Shown one piece after another: positions 6,911-15,631 of a stretch of 52,239 nt of DNA (positions within the stretch are counted from its first letter, which is position 1; every line of letters starts with the position of its first letter). The stretch lies in assembly GCA_019114305.1 (NCBI GenBank), contig DXFU01000092.1, positions 1 to 52,239 on the forward strand, given 5' to 3'. The notes under the pieces were generated by a model. That model was given only the letters and a program-made list of their open reading frames with translations. It was not told the origin of the DNA and ran no database searches. This DNA is from Candidatus Hungatella pullicola. GTDB taxonomy: Bacteria > Bacillota > Clostridia > Lachnospirales > Lachnospiraceae. The translations under genes and the position numbers were made by a program.

Positions 6911-7731
6911 GTATTTCTTTCCGTACAATTTTGTTCTCTTCTTTTTCTTATGAGGAAACGCCTTCTGTATTTCAGTCCGGCATAATCGGTAATCCGCTTC
7001 AAATATACACAATCCATCACTCCGCCGGCCACTCCAATTACCGGAATTCCCTGAATAAATTTCATATACAGCAGCTCATCTGCAAGCTTTTGGGCTGTAC
7101 AGGAAAGAAGCCTTTTCCGGTCTCCTATTCCCTCTCTGCTCTCCTCCATATCCTGATTCAGGAGAGTTTCTCCCTGTTTAAATTCTTCTCCGTAGGTGAC
7201 ACTGGCCAATATTAAACGGAGAATAAAGATCTGCTCCTCTGGAGTGTCATAGGAAAATCCATAGCTTAAAGCAATCTCATAGATACTTTTAAAAATCATA
7301 GCTGTAAACAGAAAAATATCTGGAATGCCCACACCAAAAAACCCCGTTCCGATTCCCTCAGCCGCAGAAACAGCCACATTTTTCGCCGCACTCATTCCCG
7401 CGCTCTTAGAAAAAGCTTTCAGATTTTTTCTGCTGTTTTTCAGCTGACAGCCGTATTCCCGCAGTTTATAATCATATTCTTTCTTCTCCTTTTGGCAGGT
7501 CTTCTCAATAACGGAAGTTCCCTTTTCAAAAATTATCTGAAATGCTTTGCAGAAAGCAGAATTCAGAGTTTCTTCCAGCGAAGGCGGAACTTTACCTTCC
7601 AGTTTTTCTTTAAGAAAAAAAGTCTTTGCCTTTTGCTGTTTGTCACAGAATCCGGCCTCATCCCTGATCAGCCTGTTCCACTCCTTATCCCACGGTGTCT
7701 TTTTTCCACCGAAGCCAGAGACAAAATTCAT
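6907..7731 (-). CDS. EcsC-family protein
   Basis: The 274-residue protein matches the EcsC family. The conserved middle reads SAAEGIGTGFFGVGIPDIFLF and continues with a glycine-rich amphipathic stretch to about residue 165. A second conserved block, GIPVIGVAGGVMDCVYLKRI, lies near the end, followed by a basic tail. The ATG at 7731 is chosen because GAGGTG lies seven bases upstream and the stop of yccF overlaps that site; the longer frame reads into the previous gene. EcsC proteins accompany transporters and membrane-protein processing in Bacillus, but their molecular role is not established. Two hydrophobic patches suggest membrane association. It forms an operon with the YccF-like gene. Confidence 0.85.
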   Translation of the reverse strand: MNFVSGFGGKKTPWDKEWNRLIRDEAGFCDKQQKAKTFFLKEKLEGKVPPSLEETLNSAFCKAFQIIFEKGTSVIEKTCQKEKKEYDYKLREYGCQLKNSRKNLKAFSKSAGMSAAKNVAVSAAEGIGTGFFGVGIPDIFLFTAMIFKSIYEIALSYGFSYDTPEEQIFILRLILASVTYGEEFKQGETLLNQDMEESREGIGDRKRLLSCTAQKLADELLYMKFIQGIPVIGVAGGVMDCVYLKRITDYAGLKYRRRFLIRKRREQNCTERNT

Positions 7732-7732
7732 A

Positions 7733-8092
7733 TCAGCGCACCTCGCTTCCAAATGGCATAAGGGCCAGCTTTGCCAGCTTAAAATGCTGAAGGCCAAAAG
7801 GAATTCCCACAATGGTAATGCACAAAACAACCCCCAGAACTGCCGATTCTAAAGCAAGAGGAATTCCGGATACCAAAAGCCAGATAAGATTTAAAAGAAA
7901 GGAACCGGCTCCTCCTCCATATTCCACTTCCTTGCCAAAGGGAAAAAAGCTTAACCCGGCCAGCTTAAAGCACTGAAGTCCAACCGGAATTCCTACAATT
8001 GAAATACACCAAAGACAGCCGGCCAGCAGCCAGCTAAGGCCTGAAAGACAGCCTCCAAAAATAAACCAGAGTACATTTCCAAGACAGCCCAT
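7733..8092 (-). CDS. YccF-domain inner membrane protein
   Basis: The 119-residue protein contains two copies of the YccF unit. The first ends ISIVGIPVGLQCFKLAGLSFFPFGKEV and the second ends ITIVGIPFGLQHFKLAKLALMPFGSEV. Each copy is a pair of hydrophobic helices capped by the conserved GIP-GLQ-FK motif. The ATG at 8092 follows GGAGG at eight bases; an in-frame GTG six bases earlier is too close to that site. It is cotranscribed with the EcsC-family gene, one base separating stop and next start. The family is widespread and its function is unknown. Confidence 0.88.
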   Translation of the reverse strand: MGCLGNVLWFIFGGCLSGLSWLLAGCLWCISIVGIPVGLQCFKLAGLSFFPFGKEVEYGGGAGSFLLNLIWLLVSGIPLALESAVLGVVLCITIVGIPFGLQHFKLAKLALMPFGSEVR

Positions 8093-8231
8093 AAACACAC
8101 CCTCCTTACAGTTTTCTTACTTCAGGTGAAATCTTCCTGTAAAAAGAGAGTACCATTCCTGGCCTCCTCCCGCAAGAACCCTAAGAAAAGTTTAAGGAAA
8201 AATACTGTTTCCCATAAGGACAGCGCTGCTG

Positions 8232-10331
8232 CTACCGCTCTATAAAAACCGCGCTATGGGGAAGGAGCATATTTTCCCCCTGGACATACTGGTCATATCT
8301 TTTCCCCTTTTCCTTTACCTCATAAGGATAAGACGTATGATTAATGACCAAAATTCCGTGTTCAAATTCCTTTTTCTCAATATTTCTGTGAAAATCCAGT
8401 TTTTCTTCCAATGCCTCTTCCAGAAGCTCTTTCAAAAGGTTTCGTTTTATCATATTCAAAGGATACAGCTCATTATTCTTCTGTTCTCTTGGAACATGGG
8501 GACAAATCTTTGCTGTGTACGCGTATCCGTAATCAAATCCCAGAGACACAACGCTTCCTTCCCCAATCCTCTGTCTCACAACGGCGGCAGCGCCGTCGGA
8601 TAAATAGGTTCCAAGAACTTCTCCCTGTATATAAGACCGATAACAGGTACTTGGAACCATACATCCTTCTCCCAGATTCACCCCATCTGCCCGATGCTCC
8701 TGCGCCTTTAAAGAAAAGGCCAATTCTGCCAGACGGCTGCCGGGACTGTGAATGACCCATCCGCCCTGTATCACAAACTCTCTCAGCCACTGCTCAAGCT
8801 TTAAGTCACGCTCTGCAGGATAACAGTCATCCTCTGGGAGGATAACAGCATCGTAAGAAAATTGGCCGTCCTCTTCCCACAAAATCTTTCCATCTACAAC
8901 ATCCGCGTCTGCCCCCACATCCAGACATGCGTGATAGTAGCCCAGCAGATCCAGTCTTCGCTCCTTATTATTCTCTGTCCTCATGGTTTCACAGAGAGCC
9001 ATGGCAGACGGAAACAAAATCGCTGTTTTTGCAGACTTCCTTTTCCCAAGTCTGGGAAGAATTTCCTGAAGCCACTCATTGGCCCGTTTCAGAGACTGGT
9101 TAAAATATTCCTCCATACGGTGAAGCACACCTCCGTCATCCAGACCGCACATACCGTAAGAAGTATACCCGGACGCGCCGCTTGCTGCTATGGAAGCCAC
9201 AGTCTCACATGGAGTAATCACATCATAGATGTGATTGTAAAGAAATCTTCCCCAGTATATGCCTCCCACAAATTCTCTGCCGCGGTTCATATTTCTCATC
9301 ATACTGTGATGGCAGCTGGCAACATAAATATCCGCATCACCCTGGGGAGTTACAGGTACAGACAGAAAATTGGCGCAGTCTACATATTTTGAAAGGCTGT
9401 AAAGATCTATTCCCCGTACTGCCGTATCCCACAGATCGGCCATACCGACACCAGACAGCATGGTCCCATCCACATTGAGAAAATACCCCCACTGTGCCAA
9501 ATCCGGGCAGAGCCACAGATCCTTGTCCAGACGATGCAGCCTCTCCTTCATATCTTTAAAATAGTCGATCAGCTCATCCCTCTGCCACCTTCGATTATCT
9601 GCCAGTATCCAGAATGCCGGTTCTCCCTTAAAAGCCTCCTCCTGGGAAAAGCTGGTCCGGTCTGGAAATCTGAGAGTAAACCAGTATTCTTCCGGCTTAA
9701 GCGTCTCAAATGAATCAGCCTTAAGCCCATAGACTTGGTTTAATTGTTCTATCCGGCCATCATACCGGCCTTTCAGCCAGGTCAGATACCTCTTTCTGCC
9801 CTCCTCATCAAAGCTTGGAGCTACAATAGGGTCCCACATGCTGCACATAGGTTTCTTCTCCCCATCCTCTGTAAGGATAACCGTCTGCTGCGCGCCGTAA
9901 AGTTTTAAAAGTCCATGGACATGGTCTTCCATAGATTTTCTTGCCTTAGGCGACCAGTATCGATACCATTTTCCATCTCTTCCATCAGGCTGAACTACCG
10001 ACTCTCCGTAAATTGGCGGGCTGAACCGGATATTGGGATACAGGTTGTCTCCGTTAAGATACAGAGACAGAAAATCATAGGAAATTCCCTGTTCAATCAG
10101 TTCCTTCTGCAAAAATTCCTGCATTTTCACATACTGGCTTGCCTCGCCTCCGTTAAATCGTTCCCTGAAATCTTCCCATGCCTTTGAATCCAAAAGCACA
10201 CTGTTAAATCCCAGATTTTTAATCAGTTCCACAGCTTTGCGTACAAAATTTTCATCGTCATAGGCCGGACGGTAAAAATTGCCGAACCATAAATTGGTAA
10301 AAGCCTTTCCTGTTTTCTTATCTATAATCAT
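8232..10331 (-). CDS. GH42-like (clan A) putative glycoside hydrolase
   Basis: The 699-residue protein has no signal peptide and is probably cytosolic. Residues about 1-410 resemble a TIM-barrel glycosidase: LWFGNFYRPAYDDENF start, GFNSVLLDSKAWEDF, and a segment like GH42 enzymes in which RYLTWLKGRYDGRIEQLNQVYG follows a short acidic loop (WDPIVAPSFDEEG). About residues 450-600 look like the class-I glutamine-amidotransferase-like trimerisation domain of GH42 (AILFPSAMALCETM, DAVILPEDDCYP), followed by a small beta domain. The usual GH42 acid motif (N-E-Y) is not evident. The gene lies 14 bases after the response-regulator gene, so the two-component system probably controls it. Substrate is unknown; a beta-galactoside or uronide is plausible given the GH43 and GH88 nearby. 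Confidence 0.7.
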   Translation of the reverse strand: MIIDKKTGKAFTNLWFGNFYRPAYDDENFVRKAVELIKNLGFNSVLLDSKAWEDFRERFNGGEASQYVKMQEFLQKELIEQGISYDFLSLYLNGDNLYPNIRFSPPIYGESVVQPDGRDGKWYRYWSPKARKSMEDHVHGLLKLYGAQQTVILTEDGEKKPMCSMWDPIVAPSFDEEGRKRYLTWLKGRYDGRIEQLNQVYGLKADSFETLKPEEYWFTLRFPDRTSFSQEEAFKGEPAFWILADNRRWQRDELIDYFKDMKERLHRLDKDLWLCPDLAQWGYFLNVDGTMLSGVGMADLWDTAVRGIDLYSLSKYVDCANFLSVPVTPQGDADIYVASCHHSMMRNMNRGREFVGGIYWGRFLYNHIYDVITPCETVASIAASGASGYTSYGMCGLDDGGVLHRMEEYFNQSLKRANEWLQEILPRLGKRKSAKTAILFPSAMALCETMRTENNKERRLDLLGYYHACLDVGADADVVDGKILWEEDGQFSYDAVILPEDDCYPAERDLKLEQWLREFVIQGGWVIHSPGSRLAELAFSLKAQEHRADGVNLGEGCMVPSTCYRSYIQGEVLGTYLSDGAAAVVRQRIGEGSVVSLGFDYGYAYTAKICPHVPREQKNNELYPLNMIKRNLLKELLEEALEEKLDFHRNIEKKEFEHGILVINHTSYPYEVKEKGKRYDQYVQGENMLLPHSAVFIER

Positions 10332-10345
10332 GAGACCATTCTCCC

Positions 10346-11833
10346 TTATTGTTTTTTTCTGATTCTTCTTCGATAAGCGCTTGGCTTTTCCCCATAGTTT
10401 TTTTGAAACAGATCGGAAAATGCTCTTGGGTCGGCAAATCCAACCTCCCTGGCTATTTCATATGTCGTCAGATCCGTAGATACCAAAAGAGGCAGCGCAT
10501 GGCGCAGGCGCACCTGTCCCAAATAGTCCTTAAAATTAATCCCCATATTTTTCTTAAAATAGCTGCTGAAATAATAGGAATTCATATGAACCACTCCCGC
10601 CATAATCTCCAGTGTCAGCGGCTCCATGTAATGGGATTCTATGTATTCTGCTGCCAGGTCGATTTCCTTGCGTTCACTGGACGCCGCTTTTTTCTGTACT
10701 TTCTCAAACAGCTGCAAAAAGGAGTTTTCAAACATTTTTGTCATCTGCTCGAAGCTTTCCAGTCTCCGCCCCGCCTCCAGAAGATTTTTCACATCCAGTT
10801 CATCAAATTCAATTCTGGCCTCCTTAAGCATCTCCCCCAAAAGCCTGAGGGTGCTGCAAAAATAGTAGCAGGCATTTTCCCTGGAGTAAGCGCAGGAGCG
10901 AAGAATCCGGCGGCACAGTCTTTGATAAGCTTTCTGATAATCTTCCTTTTTCTGGGACAGCAAAAGTTCCCTCATCTCCTGCCTGGTTTTCATCAGCTCT
11001 TCCATGGCTTTTTCCTCATCTTCTTCCCTTAAAGGCAGATCAAAGACGTACTGCTTAAGAGAATGGGCAAAAAAAGGAAGATCCCTGTACGCTAAGCAAA
11101 GGTCGTACTGTTCCCTCACATGACTTAAAGAATCTGTAAGCCCTGCCGCCAGGAAACAGACATGAACTCCGGCTTTTTCGAACAGACATGTTTCCATTTC
11201 TGTTACATAAGAAAGAGCCTCTGCCCGATCCATCCCTTTCAGGATTACCACTGTATTTCCCTCTTTTTCAAATTGAATCCCCCTTCCTTCTTCATTCAGC
11301 CATTCCTCCAATTCCCCAATAAGGGAAAACTGGATCAGCCTCCGTATCTGTCCTTCTTTCCCTGCCAGCAAAGGAACTGCCACCATTGTCACATAGCAGT
11401 TTTCTTCCATGCCAAGAAGGGCGGAATAATCCTTTTCCATAGAAAATAAAGGTTCCTTTGTGCTATTCAACGGAGCGCACCGCTCAAGAGCAGTGAGAAG
11501 CTCTTCCCGAATGATAGGCTTCAGCAAATAATCTTTGGCTCCAAACCGCACTGCATCCTTGGCATACTCAAAATCCTGAAAGCCGCTTATAAAGATCACA
11601 TTGGTCTTCTCGTTCTGATCTCTCAATTCCTTCAGTACCTGAATTCCGCTGAGTCCAGGCATAGAAATATCCAACAGGGCAATGTCCGGCTTTAATGCCA
11701 GAATTCCTTCCAAAGCCAGCTTTCCGTCTGTGTACTCTCCTACAATCTCAATTCCCAGCCCCTGCCAGTCCAAAAGCTTTCGGATTCCCCTGATAATCAC
11801 AGTTTCGTCGTCAGCGATAATCATCTTTATCAT
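10346..11833 (-). CDS. YesN-type response regulator with AraC DNA-binding domain
   Basis: The 495-residue protein opens with a receiver domain: acidic pocket DDE at residues 8-10, phospho-acceptor Asp55 in ALLDISMPG, and KDYLLKP near residue 105. The middle 250 residues are helical and unassigned. The last 100 residues form two AraC helix-turn-helix units (AAEYIESHYMEPLTLEIMA... and TYEIAREVGFADPRAFSDLFQKNYGEKPSAYR). This is the YesN/AraC class, which activates sugar-use genes in response to a YesM-type kinase. The start at 11833 follows GGGGG and overlaps the kinase 3' end by about 23 bases. Likely targets are the adjoining glycosidase gene and the ABC importer upstream. Confidence 0.94.
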   Translation of the reverse strand: MIKMIIADDETVIIRGIRKLLDWQGLGIEIVGEYTDGKLALEGILALKPDIALLDISMPGLSGIQVLKELRDQNEKTNVIFISGFQDFEYAKDAVRFGAKDYLLKPIIREELLTALERCAPLNSTKEPLFSMEKDYSALLGMEENCYVTMVAVPLLAGKEGQIRRLIQFSLIGELEEWLNEEGRGIQFEKEGNTVVILKGMDRAEALSYVTEMETCLFEKAGVHVCFLAAGLTDSLSHVREQYDLCLAYRDLPFFAHSLKQYVFDLPLREEDEEKAMEELMKTRQEMRELLLSQKKEDYQKAYQRLCRRILRSCAYSRENACYYFCSTLRLLGEMLKEARIEFDELDVKNLLEAGRRLESFEQMTKMFENSFLQLFEKVQKKAASSERKEIDLAAEYIESHYMEPLTLEIMAGVVHMNSYYFSSYFKKNMGINFKDYLGQVRLRHALPLLVSTDLTTYEIAREVGFADPRAFSDLFQKNYGEKPSAYRRRIRKKQ

Positions 11834-13662
11834 AATGTTCCCCCTTTATCTGTATTGGCAGAAGAATCCTGACAATGGTTCCAAGTCCGGGAGAGCTGTC
11901 TGCTTTTATGCCGTATTCTTCCCCGTACAAATAACGTATTCTGTCATTTACATTTTTTACTCCAACACTTTTCCAGTTATATTCATCTTTTACGCCGATT
12001 TCATCGCTTTCCAACAGAGCCATCATTTTTTCCAGCTGGTTCTTATCCATTCCCACCCCGTTGTCCATAATAGTGATTTCCAGCTTCTCGTTTTCCCGGA
12101 CTGTCTCCATAAAAATTCTTCCTGTCCCCCCCCTTGGGTTTGATTCCATGAACGTAGGCATTTTCTACCACAGGCTGCAAAATAAGTTTTGGAACCATAA
12201 TCCTATCCAGGCCGTTTCCTGAAATTTCAAACTGAATGTTGCCCTGAATTCTGCAGTTGAGAAGAAAGATATATTTTTTTACAATGTCCACTTCCTTTTC
12301 CAAAGGCACCAGATCTTCCACCGGCCCTATGAGATAATGAATTTGTTCCGACAAAGCCTCAATCATGGATGAAACCTGGTGGTCCTCATTCTCCAAAGCA
12401 GTCATGCGTATAATCTCCAGGGTATTATACAAGAAATGAGGATAAATCTGAGATTTTAAGGCGGTAAGCTCTGCCTCATTCTGCTTAATCTGAGCCACAT
12501 AAGACTTATTAATATAGGTTTTCAGCGCAGCCGACATCTGATTGAACCGGCTGGAAAGCTCTCCGATTTCGTCATTTTTTTCCACCTTCAGGTTGATATC
12601 AAAATCTCCCGTTTCTACCCGCTTCATCTGCTTCATCATTTCAGTGAGCGGCCTTGTCAGCCTTCGTGAGAAAAAGATGGATCCCAAAACAAGGGCAAGG
12701 GTGGAAATTCCAATCACAAGATACATCATCCGGTAGAGATTCTCAATGGCGGCGAAAGCTCTCTGGGGATCCAGCTCCACAACAGTGCTGATTCCATATT
12801 CTTCGCTTTCTGTCTGAAGAACCATACCGTTTTTTTCCTGCCCCATGGAATTCAGGTCAACGTATTGGCCCACAGCTTCCGGCTGGTTGCTGTACAGACA
12901 AAACTGATCTTCGAACGTAATGTAAAGCTTTTCATTTCGAATAAAATCTACTGAATCAATAAGGCTGGTGATTCTTGCCGCGTCAATATCCAGATACAGG
13001 GTTCCCACATAATTCATATTTTCTATGCTCCCCCGAAGATCGTAGTAATTTCTGGCCACGGTAAACACATCCGACGGCATGCTGCTGCTGATATATGTAT
13101 CCTTGTGAATGGGGTATATCATCATCTTCCTGGAAGTTTTATCAAGTTGTTCCCTGCCCACGGCCTTGTAAAACAGTTCCTTACTGCCCATATAATTATT
13201 TCTTACGTTCACATGAAAAGAAATCTCATTGCCGTTTAAATCCTGCCCTACAAAATGGGCGGACTTTATATACATATCCGTATTCATAAGATTTCTGAGA
13301 AAAGCCTCCATATCTGCCTTCCTTCTCTCTTCCATATTTTCAGGGTCATATCCGATTCCGTACACAATCTGTCTGAAATTGTCAAAGGTCATATAATTGA
13401 CTGCCGTTTCATTGGAACTGAAATTATAGTAGTAGGGCATCTTTGTAATGGTATTATAGGAAGTAAGCATGTTGTCAAAACGGCTCTCCACAGAGATAAC
13501 CGCCTGCTCATAGGTATCTGTAACTACTTGTCTGTACTGTTCCAGCATGGTACGGAACAAAACCGTAACCAGAATCACCATAGGCGCCAGCCCGGATATA
13601 ATGATTACCAGAGCAAACTTATGGAACATTCCAAGTCTGATTTCCCCTCCTGTTTTTTTCAT
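11811..13662 (-). pseudogene. YesM-type sensor histidine kinase, frameshifted in a G8 run
   Basis: Two frames together encode one kinase of about 616 residues. The first (13662 to about 12130) has a membrane helix at residues 15-38, a large extracellular sensor, a second helix at 312-331, a HAMP domain and the phospho-acceptor His409 in KSQIYPHFLYN, then the N-box VVENAYVHGI. The second frame (to 11811) supplies the rest of the ATPase: DNGVGM and SPGLGTIVRI glycine boxes. The change happens in eight consecutive G on the minus strand (C at 12126-12133); seven G would restore P-K-G-G-T-G-R. As written, the kinase stops about 30 residues past the N-box (stop near 12043) and lacks the nucleotide lid. 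Possible causes are sequencing error, recent mutation or slippage-based phase variation. Confidence 0.88.
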
Positions 13663-13703
13663 CTGACGTTTTCCTCCCTGTTTTTGTAAGACAAAGTATG
13701 TAC

Positions 13704-13732
13704 ATTATAACACAGCCCTTATACAAAGGAAA
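13704..13732 (-). promoter_or_regulatory. Promoter of the two-component/glycosidase operon
   Basis: On the minus strand TATAAT (13709-13704) with a TG one base upstream makes an extended -10 box. A weak -35, TTTCCT, lies 17 bases further up (13732-13727). It stands about 40 bases before the kinase start. Confidence 0.6.
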
Positions 13733-13753
13733 TCCGATCCCAACTACGGCCAA

Positions 13754-13790
13754 AACGCCGCCCTAAGGATATGCATCCTAAGGCAGCGTT
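13754..13790 (-). terminator. Hairpin after the first ABC importer operon
   Basis: On the minus strand AACGC, GCC and AGGAT on the left pair with ATCCT, GGC and GCGTT on the right with small bulges, then TTTT. It lies just past the stop of the permease gene at 13812 and before the kinase promoter. Confidence 0.6.
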
Positions 13791-13811
13791 ACTGCTCCAT
13801 ACACCCGTCTG

Positions 13812-14648
13812 TCAGCCCTTGGCTGCTCCTGCTGTAATTCCTTTCACAAAATATTTCTGGAACATACAGAAGATAATCAGCGCCGGTACAATGGAGATAA
13901 TGGTTCCTGCAAACACAATATCCCATCGGGCTGTGAACTGGCCTACAAAGCCTGCAATTTCAACTGTAATGGTTTTGGCTCTTCCGCTTGGAAGTACCAG
14001 GTAAGGCATAAGGAAATCATTCCAGATACCAAGGCCGTTTAAAATTACCATAGAACTGGTACAAGGTCCTAACAAAGGAAAGGTTACTTTCCAGAATGTC
14101 TGGAAGGGAGAACAGCCGTCGATCATAGCCGCCTCCTCAATTTCCAGAGGAATCCCTTTCAGAAAGCTGCAGTAAAGAAGGGTTCCAAAGGCGACAGAAC
14201 CAGAGATATAACATACAATGGGACCCAGCATGTTGCCGAACAATCCAAACATCTTCATTTCCTTAAAGAGAGGAAACATGTAAAGATGGAAGGGAATCAT
14301 CATGCCGGCTAAAAAGAAGCTGTAAATGAAACTTGTAAATTTGCTTTTTCTCCTTTCAATGGCGTATGCCGCCATAGGAACCACACACACAATCAGCAGC
14401 TCAGACACAACTGTTAGGAAAACCGTATGGATAATGGCTGTTCCAAAATCAGACATAGCAAACAGATCCACAAAGTTCTGCGTATAGAAGGATGTAGGAA
14501 AAGCCACCGGATCCTTCAGAATATCGCCGTTGCTTTTAAAGGCTGACATCAGAGCAAACAATACAGGGTAAATAAAAACAAAAGCCAGAACTACTGCTGC
14601 TGCCATCAGGATATAATCTGATAATTTCGGTTTCTTTACTGCTCTCAT
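13812..14648 (-). CDS. CUT1 sugar ABC transporter permease (MalG-like)
   Basis: The 278-residue protein has about six membrane helices and the cytoplasmic coupling loop EEAAMIDGCSPFQTFWKVTFPLLGP (about residues 185-210), the EAA motif that docks on the ATPase. The C-terminus QKYFVKGITAGAAKG is usual for the MalG/CUT1 second permease. It starts one base after, or shares a base with, the stop of the upstream permease, so the two are translationally coupled. It works with the permease at 14648 and the binding protein at 15632. No ATPase gene lies in this operon; the UgpC-type ATPase at 23359 or one elsewhere may serve it. Confidence 0.94.
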   Translation of the reverse strand: MRAVKKPKLSDYILMAAAVVLAFVFIYPVLFALMSAFKSNGDILKDPVAFPTSFYTQNFVDLFAMSDFGTAIIHTVFLTVVSELLIVCVVPMAAYAIERRKSKFTSFIYSFFLAGMMIPFHLYMFPLFKEMKMFGLFGNMLGPIVCYISGSVAFGTLLYCSFLKGIPLEIEEAAMIDGCSPFQTFWKVTFPLLGPCTSSMVILNGLGIWNDFLMPYLVLPSGRAKTITVEIAGFVGQFTARWDIVFAGTIISIVPALIIFCMFQKYFVKGITAGAAKG

Positions 14649-15538
14649 TACAGCTGCACCTCCCTGCTCCGCAGAAACTTCTGCTGAATCGTATTAAGTA
14701 TGATAATAATGAACAGCAGCATAATTCCTACCGCCGTGCCAAATCCCTGTCTTCCTTCGTTAAATCCTACCTTATACAGCAGGTAAACCAGGGTTTCTGA
14801 GGTAAATCCAGGACCGCCGTCTGTCATTACGTTGATCTGGTCGAACACTTTCAGACCGTTAATCAACGATAAAGTAAAGTTAATGGTAAAAGCTCCTGAG
14901 ATCAAAGGGATGGTAATATTCCGGAATTTCTGCCATGGAGAAGCGCCGTCAATCTCTGCCGCTTCAATTACATCTGTAGATACGCTCTGAAGAGACGCCA
15001 GGTAGATAATCATGTAGTAGCCCGCTCCCTTCCAAACCAGAACGATACCAATCATAATAAGGGTAAGACTGGTATTGCCCAGCCAGTCCTGCTTAAACTG
15101 TCCCAATCCAATATCTGTCAGAATGCTGTTAATGGCTCCGAAATTGTAGTTATACATAATCTTCCAGATAAAACCTGATACAATGCCGCTGATAAGCACC
15201 GGAATATAAAAGGCGCTGCGGAACACGTTTTTCCACCAGCGTACTTTATCTACCAAAACGGCAAGCCCAAGGGCAAAGGCATTTTCTAAAACGGAGATAA
15301 ATACGGTAAGTATCAACGTGTTTTTCAAAGCGTTGCCGAATCGGGCGCTGGTAAAAATTTCTCTATAGTTGGCAAGCCCTACAAATTTCACTTCCGGACT
15401 GATTCCATCCCAGGAAGTAAAGCTGTAATATACACTGCTGACAGTAGGCACTATAATAAAAAGAACATACAATAGCAGCGCAGGTGAAATAAATGCCAAA
15501 GCTGTCTTATCAATTTTCCATTTTCCTATTTTAATCAT
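14648..15538 (-). CDS. CUT1 sugar ABC transporter permease (MalF/LacF-like)
   Basis: The 296-residue protein has six predicted membrane helices starting KTALAFISPALLLYVLFIIVPT and an EAA loop EAAEIDGASPWQKFRNITIPLI near residues 190-210. Size and pattern match the MalF/UgpA-type first permease of CUT1 importers, which form a heterodimeric channel with the MalG-type partner directly downstream. It lies about 90 bases after the binding-protein gene, with a hairpin between the two that probably lowers permease output relative to the binding protein. A short GGGAAAAA stretch precedes the ATG at 15538. Substrate cannot be read from the permease. Confidence 0.94.
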   Translation of the reverse strand: MIKIGKWKIDKTALAFISPALLLYVLFIIVPTVSSVYYSFTSWDGISPEVKFVGLANYREIFTSARFGNALKNTLILTVFISVLENAFALGLAVLVDKVRWWKNVFRSAFYIPVLISGIVSGFIWKIMYNYNFGAINSILTDIGLGQFKQDWLGNTSLTLIMIGIVLVWKGAGYYMIIYLASLQSVSTDVIEAAEIDGASPWQKFRNITIPLISGAFTINFTLSLINGLKVFDQINVMTDGGPGFTSETLVYLLYKVGFNEGRQGFGTAVGIMLLFIIIILNTIQQKFLRSREVQL

Positions 15539-15587
15539 TCTTTTTCCCTCTCAGTCCCGGCCCGCTGCCGGCGTTTTTGGGCAGAAA

Positions 15588-15620
15588 AAGGCTCATGCCC
15601 TTTTTTGCTGCATGAGCCTT
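15588..15620 (-). terminator. Partial terminator between binding-protein and permease genes
   Basis: AAGGCTCATG and CATGAGCCTT form a perfect 10-bp stem with a 13-base loop. On the minus strand it is followed by TTTC. Its place after the binding-protein gene fits the common arrangement giving more binding protein than permease. Confidence 0.7.
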
Positions 15621-15631
15621 ATATTCCTCCT

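Noticed and set aside
10349-11032. Plus-strand frame of 227 codons
   Set aside because: Antisense of the response-regulator gene.
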